From: Roseovarius sp. EL26
GTDB taxonomy: Bacteria > Pseudomonadota > Alphaproteobacteria > Rhodobacterales > Rhodobacteraceae
Assembly: GCF_900327775.1 (NCBI RefSeq)
Contig: NZ_OUMZ01000002.1
Location: 59 to 64,058 of the forward strand
DNA: 64,000 nucleotides
Direction: 5' to 3'
Part shown: positions 50,613 through 59,630 of the stretch, in pieces
Layout: every line of letters begins with the position of its first letter
Numbering within the stretch: the stretch's first letter is position 1
Program-made: the position numbers and the translations under genes
The notes under the pieces: model-generated
What the model saw: only the letters and a program-made list of their open reading frames with translations
The model's database searches: none
Told to the model about the DNA's origin: nothing

Positions 50613-50735
50613 TGTGCCCGCCTTTCTCGTTTTGACCAGGCGTATCTAGGGTAGGTTTAATTTATTGTCAATATTGATAATAAATATAAAGATAGCGTGC
50701 GTGTAATTGAGTATACGGCCCTAGCTAAGTCTGAG

Positions 50736-51223
50736 GGTTCTGTCGCAAACTTTTGGGGTTCATTGTTTGAATCGAAAGGTTTGTGATATCGGCGGCACGT
50801 GATTTCATGCTGTCGAAGCGCCGGAACAAGTCGGCAGCCACAAAGTTCTTCGCTCGTGCGCTCGAAGCGAACGGGCTCCCACGAAAGATTGTCACCGACA
50901 AGAGCGGAGCAAATACAGCCGGTATAACAGCAATCAACAAGATGCTGAGAGGGCTTTGGTTGTCCGATACCGATCTTGATGGTTAGGCGGAAATACCTCA
51001 ATAACATCATTGAACAGGACCATCGGTTCGTCAAACGGCGGATCAGGCCCATGCCGGGCTTCAAGTCTTTCGATTCAGCTGCATCTGCCTTGGTGGTTAA
51101 CATGATCCGTAAAGGGTCAATTCACGTCCGCACTCTGTCCGTTTCAGCAGGTTGCTCTACTGGCTGAATAGTCGACTCGCCAGCTCCATCTATGCTTCAG
51201 TCAGAGAATTTTGCGACAGAACC
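50736..51223 (+). mobile_element. Internally deleted IS6-family element (488 bp)
   Basis: Both ends are preserved: GGTTCTGTCGCAAA at 50736-50749 and its complement at 51210-51223. Inside, two transposase pieces in different frames are readable: 'RNKSAATKFFARALEANGLPRKIVTDKSGANTAG' and 'YLNNIIEQDHRFVKRRIRPMPGFKSFDSAA'. The N-terminal half of the gene is missing, so the copy cannot move by itself but could be moved by an active relative. 50613-51236 contains no other gene. Confidence 0.85.
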
Positions 51224-51236
51224 TTTCCCTTGCTAT

Positions 51237-53354
51237 CTACGAACCGCCACTTTTTGCCGAAATCACGTTTAAAGTCAGTATTCCATATCCTGTTTTATCT
51301 GAATGCGATGACCCCAGTCCCGAAACGATTGCTGAGCGGACCGCTGGGCCATCCACGGGCAACTTGTTCGAACGTTGAGTTTCAACGAACCGTGCGACCA
51401 CACCGGTAGCTTGGGCGCTGGCGGCCGACGTGCCCCCAAAGCCATATTCAGTTGCTTGATGAGAGTATAGCTTGCCGGCGCCTTCCGCATAGCCACCATG
51501 CCCCAGAATATCCGGGGCTGGGACATAGTTGTATTGTGGTTTTTTATCGGCTTGCTCGTTAGATTCTTCGGGTTTTGAGGATATGAAATCCTCATCACGG
51601 TCACTTGGACAAAGTGCACAAAGACCTCTTCCATATTGACTATATTCAGCCGGTACGAGTTCGGAGTTCTTGTTCGTGAGGTCAGAAAGCTTGGCAGATC
51701 CGACGACAATGATGCCGGTTCCTATAAATGGGTCTACACTCGCTTCTGCAGTCGCAGCAGCTTTTGCAGATGGCAAGGTTACCTTCATATCGAACTGATC
51801 AAGCAGCTTTTCAACGGCCAATCTACCGTCTTTGCTGGCAAGTATTTTACGGACTGCAGCAAAGTCGGACGGAGCCCCGGGATAAGAGATCACATTTGTC
51901 CCATCGTTGCCGGATGGGATCACAACGGGAATTTTGAAGCTGGAAACGAAAATGGCCAATGCCAAAGGATCGCAGACTGCGGCATACGAATCCAGATCAG
52001 TATCGTTGGCTAATTCATCAGGATACTGGCCTGATTCCGGGCGAACAAAAGGAGGCCCGATCAAGAGTACATCTGCAGGCTCCTTGAAACCAAATACCGT
52101 TTTTAATATGGCCTCCGCAACAGCCATCCGGTTTGTGTGACTATCGGCAAGTTTGGTTGACACCCGGATTGGGATCAGCCGCGCCTCAGGCGCTGCGCCC
52201 CAAAGCGGGCAGTAATCGCTGTGCGTACCTACAATTAACCCACCCATCGCAGTACCATGACCGCCACCTTTGGAACTAAAGGCCATACGACAGTCGCTTG
52301 AGACTGGGTAATCCACATTGATTACAGATTCTGAATTTTTCCACTTGTCAGGATCAGTGGTGTTGGCAAGCGTGGCACTGATGGCATGTCCGCCGTGGCG
52401 GGTAAATGTCGGATGGGTGATGTCAATTGGTGCATCAACAAGGCCAACAGTGACGCCATTCCCGCCTTTATCAATATTGCCGTGTTGCGCACTGATCCCC
52501 ATACGTTCAAGAGACCATTGTTCAAGCTTTATGTTGGGCTTTGGCGTGGGCAGCCGGTCTAATACCGGGCCATTGCCCAGATAATCGGGGCTGCCACCAT
52601 CGTAGGATTGTACGTCATTGATGGCTTCGACAAAAAGCTCGTCAAAGATATCGCGCAATTGGGTGAATGCGGCTCTGGCGATTGCTGCCCCTGCCACCCC
52701 GTCCGAGGCATAATGAACCCCCGCCCATTCACGGTTTTCCCGGATGCGATATGCGACATCAAACGACTCGGCCATGATGCCAGGATCGTAGCCAAAAATT
52801 TCCGCCATTCCATGAGCTAGCAGCGCAGATTGCGTGGCGTGCCCACTGGGGTAAGCCGCGTGATTGGGTACCGTTACAGTTGGATCGATAGCATGATCCA
52901 TCAGGTGAGGTCTTGGGCGATCGAATTTGTTTTTGTAATGGGCGGCAAGGCCCAAACCAGCAGTCTGCAACAGTGAAAGCAATCGAACAACGCTTGCAGG
53001 TGTCCCTGCCGAATTTTGAAATATAGCCAAGAACGGAGAGATGATGTCATCTACTTCTGCGTCAATTTCGCTTTGTCGCAGTGCGCGTTCCGAGGACCCT
53101 TGTTTTAGGAGTATATCGTCTAGCTCAGCTCGTAAGTTCGAGCCCAAGTAGTCAGGTGCAGCTGGCACTCCTGATTTATCCAATGTCTTGATGATTTGAT
53201 CCAGGCTTTGATAAAGTTGATGCCGATAGCGATCATCTACCACAGACCAAACAGACATATCAGGCAAAGACGATTTTGTTTTTGTCTTCGTTTTTGTCTT
53301 CGTTTTTGTTTTTGTCTTCGTTTTTGTCTTGGTCTTGGTCTTGGTCTTGGTCAT
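51237..53354 (-). CDS. PAP2-phosphatase/haloperoxidase-like plus subtilase fusion
   Basis: The ATG at 53354, with AAGGGG six bases before it, gives 705 residues. After Met come 13 Thr-Lys dipeptides. Residues ~100-230 are a PAP2/vanadium-haloperoxidase domain with all three motifs: KNKFDRPRP (~141-149), PSGH in YPSGHATQ (~169-172) and R-EWAGVHYASD (~208-218). From ~300 follows a subtilisin-like protease with Asp in GLVDAPID (~307), His in GGGHGTAMGG (~366), the oxyanion region PSGND and Ser in GGTSAASA (~643). No signal peptide is visible. The fusion of a phosphatase-type and a protease domain in one chain is not one I recognise as described. It lies about 90 bases downstream of the SARP gene on the same strand. 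Confidence 0.85.
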   Translation of the reverse strand: MTKTKTKTKTKTKTKTKTKTKTKTKTKSSLPDMSVWSVVDDRYRHQLYQSLDQIIKTLDKSGVPAAPDYLGSNLRAELDDILLKQGSSERALRQSEIDAEVDDIISPFLAIFQNSAGTPASVVRLLSLLQTAGLGLAAHYKNKFDRPRPHLMDHAIDPTVTVPNHAAYPSGHATQSALLAHGMAEIFGYDPGIMAESFDVAYRIRENREWAGVHYASDGVAGAAIARAAFTQLRDIFDELFVEAINDVQSYDGGSPDYLGNGPVLDRLPTPKPNIKLEQWSLERMGISAQHGNIDKGGNGVTVGLVDAPIDITHPTFTRHGGHAISATLANTTDPDKWKNSESVINVDYPVSSDCRMAFSSKGGGHGTAMGGLIVGTHSDYCPLWGAAPEARLIPIRVSTKLADSHTNRMAVAEAILKTVFGFKEPADVLLIGPPFVRPESGQYPDELANDTDLDSYAAVCDPLALAIFVSSFKIPVVIPSGNDGTNVISYPGAPSDFAAVRKILASKDGRLAVEKLLDQFDMKVTLPSAKAAATAEASVDPFIGTGIIVVGSAKLSDLTNKNSELVPAEYSQYGRGLCALCPSDRDEDFISSKPEESNEQADKKPQYNYVPAPDILGHGGYAEGAGKLYSHQATEYGFGGTSAASAQATGVVARFVETQRSNKLPVDGPAVRSAIVSGLGSSHSDKTGYGILTLNVISAKSGGS
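53274..53351 (-). repeat. Hexanucleotide repeat coding (Thr-Lys)13
   Basis: Thirteen 6-base units (ACN-AAR on the minus strand) immediately follow the start codon. Each unit lost or gained changes the protein by one Thr-Lys pair without shifting frame. Confidence 0.95.
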
Positions 53355-53442
53355 ATCAATCCCCTTCACTGAGTTATCGCAATTTTTTCAATACTTTCTT
53401 GGTTTTTGTCTTCGGCATATTCAATTTATTCTTGCGTCAATG

Positions 53443-55107
53443 TCAGCCTTCAATCAGGCCCATTTTCAATAATCCATTATTGATAACTTCGCGGCTGCGT
53501 TCTGAGGGCAGTACATAACTTGGCAATGCCATCGCCTTTGTGCCGAATTCCGGATCTAACTCGCGAATGCGTTGATACATCGCTGACGCGGCAGAGGTAT
53601 TATTGATCATTACAAGGCTTGCGAACATATGGCGCATCACCGGAAGAAAGTCCGGCCTACGGGATAGAACCTGGTTGCCGATACGGATCGCATCTTCATG
53701 TTTTTCTTGAAGGGTCGCCACTATTGCCGCAGATGCATCGTAGTAAAACTTATAGGGACTATAGCGCCCAAGGTTTCGGGCTATTTCAGCGGCAGATGCA
53801 CCTGTATTCAGATCACCTGTGTAAATAGCATTCATTGCAGTTGCATCCCAGGCAAAGGCAAGATTGGGAACAAGGCGGCGGCTTTGTGCTAAGTAGTCGC
53901 TGGCAAGAACATGATCGCGATGGACGAAGCTGGTAAAATGCCCAGCAATGGCAAGAACCATCGCATTTGATGGAGACATCGAAATGGCATTCTTGATGTG
54001 CTCATTCGCTTGCCCAAGCTTACGATCGTCGTCGCCATGACCTTCGCCAAGCATGAACATAGCAGCGACCCCAAACCATGCTTCGGTATTGGCTGAATAT
54101 GTCTCATCCATCAGCTGCCTAAGTAGGGAACGGGCATCTCTAATCCCATCGCGTGATAGTCCAAATAATTGATGTACGGCGGTATAAAGAGTCGGCTTGG
54201 TGTTGCGCCCCGATTGTCGCAGGATCAATGATTCAATTGAATCAACCGCACCCATAACAAATTCCATCATGGTCTCTGAGCTGATTAAAGTGGCGGTTTC
54301 ACAATCGTTACTGATGGAGGAGGTCCAAATCACTTTGCCTGTTGCTGGTATCCTAGCCACAATTGAAACTTGGAGTTCTTCACCCAGCAACGATGTGCGG
54401 ACCTCAACAAGAACCGGTGGACGAGAAAGGGAGTTTACATCCCTGTCCTGTACTTGATTGGATGTTAAATCACGTAAATCATAAGTTTCGACATAGCCAT
54501 TTTGCCTAAATGTGTTTTCGATCGCAGTAGCGATGCGCTCAGCAATGACTGAGGCCCGTACGTCGTCAGAAACAACGACAGGATTGCCTATCAATATACA
54601 AGGAAGTGCTGCGATATTCCCTGGTGCGATAGCTGAAATTACTTCACTGCCCATCATGTCCGATTGAGCATCTTGTACGCGCGCAGCAAAGGCTTGGCGT
54701 TCCTCACGCAACCAGTCTTCGCCGGCTTCCCCCAGGTTTGGCGCGTCTTCAAAAAACTCGATGTGCGTATCGCTCCCGGGGTCCATGTGGATATCAACAC
54801 CCTCTAACCAAACATAATCATAGTCGGCTTGAACGACGTCGCTGTGGTGATTTAGAGTTTGGCGCAATGCGGACAAAGCTTGGCGGAGAGAACTACTCGC
54901 GTAAGCTTCTGGTGACCGATCCCAAAGACGTGATCTAAGCCATTCACGAGAGCGGCGGCGATCACGCGATGTCGCTAGCATTACGAGAAGTGTACGCGCC
55001 TTTTTTGAGGGTATTCTAATTGCGCGCCCGTCAGGATCACAGAACCTGAAATTGCCAACCAAAGACAATATTGGCCGGTCTGCATCACTGTTGGAAGTCC
55101 TCCCCAT
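53443..55107 (-). CDS. SARP-type transcriptional regulator with TPR-like C-terminus
   Basis: The N-terminus (ILSLVGNFRFCDPDGRAIRIPSKKARTLLVMLATSRDRRRSREWLRSRLWDRS, in two runs) is an OmpR/SARP-type winged helix, followed by a short BTAD-like portion (ASSSLRQALSALRQTLNHH). A TolB-like or adenylate-cyclase-type middle and TPR-like helices up to residue ~550 come next. The ATG at 55107 has a very strong Shine-Dalgarno (GGGGGGAGG, five bases upstream). The open frame continues to an ATG at 55242 that lacks one. SARP proteins activate nearby operons. The small gene at 55244 lies upstream and the PAP2-subtilase gene downstream on the same strand. Confidence 0.82.
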   Translation of the reverse strand: MGRTSNSDADRPILSLVGNFRFCDPDGRAIRIPSKKARTLLVMLATSRDRRRSREWLRSRLWDRSPEAYASSSLRQALSALRQTLNHHSDVVQADYDYVWLEGVDIHMDPGSDTHIEFFEDAPNLGEAGEDWLREERQAFAARVQDAQSDMMGSEVISAIAPGNIAALPCILIGNPVVVSDDVRASVIAERIATAIENTFRQNGYVETYDLRDLTSNQVQDRDVNSLSRPPVLVEVRTSLLGEELQVSIVARIPATGKVIWTSSISNDCETATLISSETMMEFVMGAVDSIESLILRQSGRNTKPTLYTAVHQLFGLSRDGIRDARSLLRQLMDETYSANTEAWFGVAAMFMLGEGHGDDDRKLGQANEHIKNAISMSPSNAMVLAIAGHFTSFVHRDHVLASDYLAQSRRLVPNLAFAWDATAMNAIYTGDLNTGASAAEIARNLGRYSPYKFYYDASAAIVATLQEKHEDAIRIGNQVLSRRPDFLPVMRHMFASLVMINNTSAASAMYQRIRELDPEFGTKAMALPSYVLPSERSREVINNGLLKMGLIEG

Positions 55108-55243
55108 TAGGACCTCCCCCCCAAATTCATCATCCACATCTATCCCAACGAGACTAGTTTCATCCAAATTATACGTCAGATTTTGTTTCTGTGAAGCGAT
55201 TATGCGTGGATGGCGCGATTTATGGGTGTCAAACAGTGCCATG

Positions 55244-55771
55244 TTATATCAAATTACGAGGGTAGCGGTCGCTATTGAAATCGTAGGGAAGAAGTTCCCG
55301 CGACCAAGGTACATATGTTGCATCAAAATGGGCTACAATGCCGGGCTCATTGGCGGCCAAAAGCGGGCAATCGTTTCTATGCGACCCAGTCTGCGTACCT
55401 GACTCTAATCTTATCACCCCCCCTAAACTGATTGTGTCTCCTGATTGTTGCAGAAAAACGCATCCGTCTCCGCCCACGTGATGACCAATGGTTTCTTGGC
55501 CGTCAGGTAGTTTTCGGTCGACAATAAAGAGCTCACTCTCATTCGGCCCCTGTGAAACAAATGTAGAAAAGATCGCTAAGTCAGCAGTCAACTCCATAGG
55601 AGCTTCGTGTTCGCGCTCTAAACAAGCGCCAGCATTAGAAATGCTTAAGAATTCATTCTTCTTACCTGACCTTTTAACGATGAGGAACTCATTATATCTA
55701 GCCAAGATTGTTTGAGGATGATGATAACTAGCTATTGCGCGTTGATTCTGCATAGCTATGAAAAAACTCAT
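55244..55771 (-). CDS. Hypothetical protein, 175 aa, first of the SARP/subtilase unit
   Basis: No known domain. It has no signal peptide, and the last third (GDTISLGGVIRLESGTQTGSHRNDCPLLAANEPGIVAHFDATYVPWSRELLPYDF, broken into parts) is rich in His, Asp and aromatic residues. AAAGAG precedes the ATG at good distance. The stop lies next to the upstream start codon of the SARP frame, so co-transcription is likely. Confidence 0.6.
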   Translation of the reverse strand: MSFFIAMQNQRAIASYHHPQTILARYNEFLIVKRSGKKNEFLSISNAGACLEREHEAPMELTADLAIFSTFVSQGPNESELFIVDRKLPDGQETIGHHVGGDGCVFLQQSGDTISLGGVIRLESGTQTGSHRNDCPLLAANEPGIVAHFDATYVPWSRELLPYDFNSDRYPRNLI

Positions 55772-55911
55772 TTGTCGATCTCTTTACCGAATTCTCGTGA
55801 TAAAGAAATATATGAGCGGTTGGCGTTAAAGCGATATGGAACCAAACGTTAATGAGGCGTTAAAAAAGTCATGTCGTGGATAATTATTGAACATACTGAA
55901 CGTATTTTATC

Positions 55912-55978
55912 CTACTGGCTGAATAGTCGACTCGCCAGCTCCATTTATTCTTCCCTCAGAGAATTTTGCGACAGAATC
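55912..55978 (+). mobile_element. Right-end fragment of the second IS6-family type
   Basis: These 67 bases match 51157-51223 with only a few changes and end in the same terminal repeat (TTTTGCGACAGAA). Together with 50736-51223 they bracket the whole PAP2-subtilase/SARP unit in direct orientation. Confidence 0.8.
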
Positions 55979-56121
55979 GCATCGAGCATACCTTGTTTAT
56001 AGCCAGGTGACTGACAGTGACCTACAACGTCGAGCACAAATCGGGTTGAACTGTCCGTCATCATATAGTTTGAGACAGAAGACGTTTTGACTTTTAGGAG
56101 TCATCGCTCATCTGTGTTTAG

Positions 56122-56630
56122 TTAAGCAGCGGATTTAGCGTGCTGTAAGCGCCTTAGTTTCATGGTCCTCCTTTTTGTCTTCTCCCGTTTGCGCGTTGGT
56201 CTGTGTGACCCTTTGGTGCTATTATTCAACCGTTTGTGCGCACGATGATCCACGTCTAACTCAAGCTTGCGTAGAGCCGCGCCGTAGCTGCGGAGCTTGT
56301 CCGTTACCACAACCCTCGGATTGACCCAACGGGCCATCAATCTGGAAATGAACCGTTTGGCAGCCCGTGTGTTGCGTCGAGTTTGGACCAGAACATTAAA
56401 GATCTGGTCGTTGCTGTCCACTGCACGCCATAGCCAGTGTTCCACACCCCGAATCATGATGACCACTTCGTCGATATGCCATTTATCGCTGGGCCGAATT
56501 TTAAACCCACGCGCGGATCGTTTCGTAGCTGACAGTAATGCCCCGTTCAGCCAGCAGGGTCTCAACGTCGCGCAGGCTCAAGGCGAAGCGGTGATAGGCC
56601 CAGATCGCTGGTCAATAAGTGGACGATGCC
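56122..56630 (-). pseudogene. Decayed IS6-family transposase and element end
   Basis: The element end is at 56630 (minus strand GGCATCGTCCACTTATTGACC). The N-terminal part 'AYHRFALSLRDVETLLAERGITVSYETIRAWV' stops after a small deletion at about 56500. The remainder (KWHIDEVVIMIRGVEHWLWRAVDSND...LRSYGAALRKLELDVDHRAHKRLNNSTKGSHRPTRK, in pieces) continues in another frame. The catalytic Glu position reads NNSTKGS, so even the frame-restored protein would be inactive. Positions 55979-56121 show no gene. Confidence 0.85.
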
Positions 56631-56695
56631 CGACGGACAGTTCACAGTAACACAGGCCAATTAAAACTATTGCAATAAGAGTTTTCCATTAACGG

Positions 56696-58381
56696 TTAGT
56701 GCGTCGCTACATGACCACTGATGCAATGTGTACTCTCCAACGGAAATTTGTCGTTTTTGTTCATTCGGTACACCAGCTGCTTTTGATGTTTTCCACTGGG
56801 TGTATAACGAGCAAACTTTTGACTTTTCATATCAGACATCACTTGTGGAAATAAGCTCAGAATCTCTTCGATGGCATCCTGCTCCAAAGCGTTCATAGCG
56901 TTAGAACCAAGATAGAAACTCTCAGACTGTAAACCATTTGCAAAGAGGATTTGATGAGATTCAAAAACTAGATGAAAATATTCAACAAATTGAATCGCCT
57001 CATCGATATGGATATTTTCGAACTCTGATAATTTGATAGCGGAAACCAAAACTTCAGCTTCGTCAAACATTCGTTGTGATATGCTAGAGCGCACCAACAT
57101 TCTATGCTGGCGTGAAACAAGTAAATCCTGCCGAGGGAGCTCCTCCCCAAACGCGCCTGCCTTGATCCTAACAGGCCTGAACTTAGGATTCTGGCGCAAT
57201 TCCACACTAGTAACCATGCGACTGAGTGCTAGGCCAAGCGGTTGATACCCATTATCTAGTGTTAGGACTTGGTCACCTGTTTTCAGATTTTCAACTGCGA
57301 CCTCACCCTCCATTGTCTGAATCAATGTTCCGCGCGCAAAGCACGCAATTCCCGTTTGTTCTAGGATGGACGGCGAAGAAGCCCCGCTTAGCCCCGCAAG
57401 ACCTGTGATCGAGCCCCCCAGAGCTGTATTATCAGAATAGTCGCTACCATCTGACTGATTAAGGATACCGTCATCTGCCAGATCGGCCTTAAATTCAGCT
57501 TGGTTCGTGTAAAAAGCAGACAGGTTAATAAAATCATTGTTGGTATTATCGCCGTCATTGGCATTCGTTGACCCCGCGCCAAAATCTGTGATGACTGTGC
57601 CACCATCGCCAGCGTTGTGTACAAAGGTATCATTACCAGTCCCGCCAGTTAGCACATCGGCTCCGGGCCCACCAGTCAGCGTATCGTTGCCACCACCGCC
57701 GGTGAGTGTGTCATCTCCAAGATCGCCGTTGACGCTATCGTCACCAAAAGAGGCGTCGATGACGTCGTTTCCGGCCCCACCCGTAATAACATCATCATCG
57801 ACCAAAGGCCCGACAGCACCTGTCGTTTCAAGCGGCGTTGGCGTCGCGCCAAACTCTGCACCACTGATGTTAACATTTAAATTATCTGGGGTAGCAGTGG
57901 TGTCCTTTGCATAGATGATGACAACATCATGAGCGCCTTCGGTTAGCGTAACAGACCCATTAAAGGTTGCGTTTCCGAAGGATTGAGTGCCGCCAAGTAA
58001 AACCCCGTCAACATAAATTGCCGCAGAATTGTAGAAATCCATATCAAAGGTATACGTTCCACCCTCAACATGAAGCTTAGTTTCAAACCGGTATGCATGG
58101 CCAAAAGTATCACCAAAGCCGATTTGACTATTCAGTGCATTGGGGTCGATGGAATTTGTGTCAGCGTCACCAAATGGATTGACCGCGATTGTCGCCCCTT
58201 CAGGGGTAGTTTGCCCTGTTGCAACATCAATCGATCCGTCGGCCAAGTTAAAGTATGTATCGAGAAGAACGGATTCTAGATTCGTCGTGAGGCCGTTAAC
58301 ATCAACGTATTGAACATTGAATATCCCAATGTCTGTGTTGCTGATCGCGTCGGACCCACTAGTACCATTAATCGTTACCAC
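56696..58381 (-). CDS. RTX/Hint-domain secreted protein
   Basis: Residues ~1-170 include a PA14-like carbohydrate-binding type beta-domain ([38 protein letters not shown], read in parts). Residues ~190-260 hold RTX nonapeptides ([33 protein letters not shown]). The Hint domain starts at Cys near 350 ([33 protein letters not shown]) and contains [13 protein letters not shown]. Export by type I secretion is likely from the RTX part. Autocleavage at the Hint Cys is possible but unproven. The C-terminal region is clearly related to 10217-11659. It is surrounded by IS remnants. Confidence 0.85.
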   Translation of the reverse strand: MVTINGTSGSDAISNTDIGIFNVQYVDVNGLTTNLESVLLDTYFNLADGSIDVATGQTTPEGATIAVNPFGDADTNSIDPNALNSQIGFGDTFGHAYRFETKLHVEGGTYTFDMDFYNSAAIYVDGVLLGGTQSFGNATFNGSVTLTEGAHDVVIIYAKDTTATPDNLNVNISGAEFGATPTPLETTGAVGPLVDDDVITGGAGNDVIDASFGDDSVNGDLGDDTLTGGGGNDTLTGGPGADVLTGGTGNDTFVHNAGDGGTVITDFGAGSTNANDGDNTNNDFINLSAFYTNQAEFKADLADDGILNQSDGSDYSDNTALGGSITGLAGLSGASSPSILEQTGIACFARGTLIQTMEGEVAVENLKTGDQVLTLDNGYQPLGLALSRMVTSVELRQNPKFRPVRIKAGAFGEELPRQDLLVSRQHRMLVRSSISQRMFDEAEVLVSAIKLSEFENIHIDEAIQFVEYFHLVFESHQILFANGLQSESFYLGSNAMNALEQDAIEEILSLFPQVMSDMKSQKFARYTPSGKHQKQLVYRMNKNDKFPLESTHCISGHVATH

Positions 58382-58496
58382 ATCGTTAATCCTTCAATTC
58401 TCGATCGGTCCAATGCCAGAGGCTCACCGAATAAGGCCGTTTGACGATTGATATCGTATTTTCGAGGTATTGGCTATTTGTGAAAACTGAATTTTT

Positions 58497-59110
58497 GGCA
58501 GCGTCAACTTATTGACCTGCTATCGACACATATACTCTTGGGAATTGAGATGCAGGAAGACTTGTTTGGCCATTCAGTGATTGGTGGCAATTGGTCATTG
58601 CCAAGTTATTTGGAAACAAAAGTGGGCAACCACCTGACAGCTGATTACGGGCGCATTTCGCGCGTATATTCGGCCCAAAAATCGAAAACATCGCTTCTTG
58701 CGTGGCGGTATGACTTTGCAAAAAGGCGATATTTGCGGGGACGAAAAAGCATGTTGATTTGGTCATAAGCTGCAAGAAACCTCTGAGCTTGGCGCGGAGA
58801 TCTGAAACGTCCCATGGTCTTTTCTCGTTTTCGTGTGGGTCTATGCGACCCCTCGCAGAACCTGTTTTTCCGCCGTTCCATAACTTCTTAATTTGTCAGT
58901 TATTATGACACGCGGGAGGCCAAATTGGCTAATCAGTTTTTGGAGAAACCGTTTCGCCGCCTTCGTATTCCGGCGCGACTGCATTCGAATATCAAGCACA
59001 TTGCCATCAGTGTCGACCGCGTGTCACAACCAGTATTTGACGCCATTGATCGGAACAACCACTTCATCCAAATGCCACTTGTCACGAGGTTTCGGCCGTT
59101 TCCTGCAGAT
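58497..59110 (-). pseudogene. Decayed IS6-family element with frameshifted transposase
   Basis: An element end lies at 58497 (GGCAGCGTCAACTTATTGACC). The minus strand encodes transposase C-terminal sequence: 'GSHRPTRKREKTMGRFRSPRQAQRFLAAYD' up to 58881, then, in a shifted frame towards 59100, 'NTKAAKRFLQKLISQFGLPRVIITDKLRS' and 'KWHLDEVV'-like text. The N-terminal part is gone. It abuts the 3' end of the nor operon. Region 58382-58496 before it is probably the promoter of the RTX/Hint gene. Confidence 0.8.
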
Positions 59111-59221
59111 ACAATTAGCGAAAAACAGAATCCTTTCACACGGGGCAAGTCAGCTAATTTCTTCATCTCTACCGCTTCGCCGATCATGTGTGCATCAACA
59201 ACTTGGCAATGCCGTACATAG

Positions 59222-59455
59222 TTATTGCTCGGTCTGCGATTTGTTCATCAATCCCCTGATATGGCGTGCAAACAACCATGTTGCCGGTATGCCAAGTGGC
59301 AAGGACACCAAAATCGCATTGAGTGGCGTGATAACAGGCACACCGAGCCATGACAAAATGAGAGAGGCAAAATAGACATTGAGTGCCATTGCGCCTGCCC
59401 CAAACGGGTAAAGCACAGCAGTGATCTTACCTACACCCCAGCCAGTTTGCGTCAT
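59222..59455 (-). CDS. Small two-TM protein at the end of the nor operon
   Basis: The ATG at 59455 overlaps the previous stop (ATGA) and gives 77 residues with two hydrophobic helices (LYPFGAGAMALNVYFASLILSWLG and LNAILVSLPLGIPATWLFA). The longer open frame to 59485 is out of register with that coupling. Small membrane genes after norD are known as norF or nnrT-like in other denitrifiers; which one this is cannot be decided by eye. It may help assembly or activity of NO reductase. Confidence 0.7.
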   Translation of the reverse strand: MTQTGWGVGKITAVLYPFGAGAMALNVYFASLILSWLGVPVITPLNAILVSLPLGIPATWLFARHIRGLMNKSQTEQ

Positions 59456-59628
59456 CGGCGCGACACCAGTTTTTGAACGCCCCACAAGGCAACAATCAGG
59501 GCGAATGATGCGATCAGAAACCAGAGCTCGGCGGTTGCTGACTGGGCTTGAGGAATAGGACGCTCATAAGCTTCGGCATGTGCAAGAAGTGGAGTGAGCA
59601 GAAATGCTACTAAGGCTATGTAACGCAT
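59452..59628 (-). CDS. Small membrane protein of the nor operon, 58 aa
   Basis: Starting three bases before the norD stop region, the product MRYIALVAFLLTPLLAHAEA... has a signal-peptide-like N-terminus, then one transmembrane helix (LWFLIASFALIVALWGVQKLV) and a short basic tail. It overlaps the next gene by four bases. It is too short for most gene callers but fits the operon. NorE/NorF-type accessory proteins are the nearest functional parallel. Confidence 0.65.
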   Translation of the reverse strand: MRYIALVAFLLTPLLAHAEAYERPIPQAQSATAELWFLIASFALIVALWGVQKLVSRR

Positions 59629-59630
59629 GA

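Noticed and set aside
58893..59375. 160-codon plus-strand frame next to the nor operon
   Set aside because: It runs antisense to transposase debris and the small nor gene and has no conserved features.
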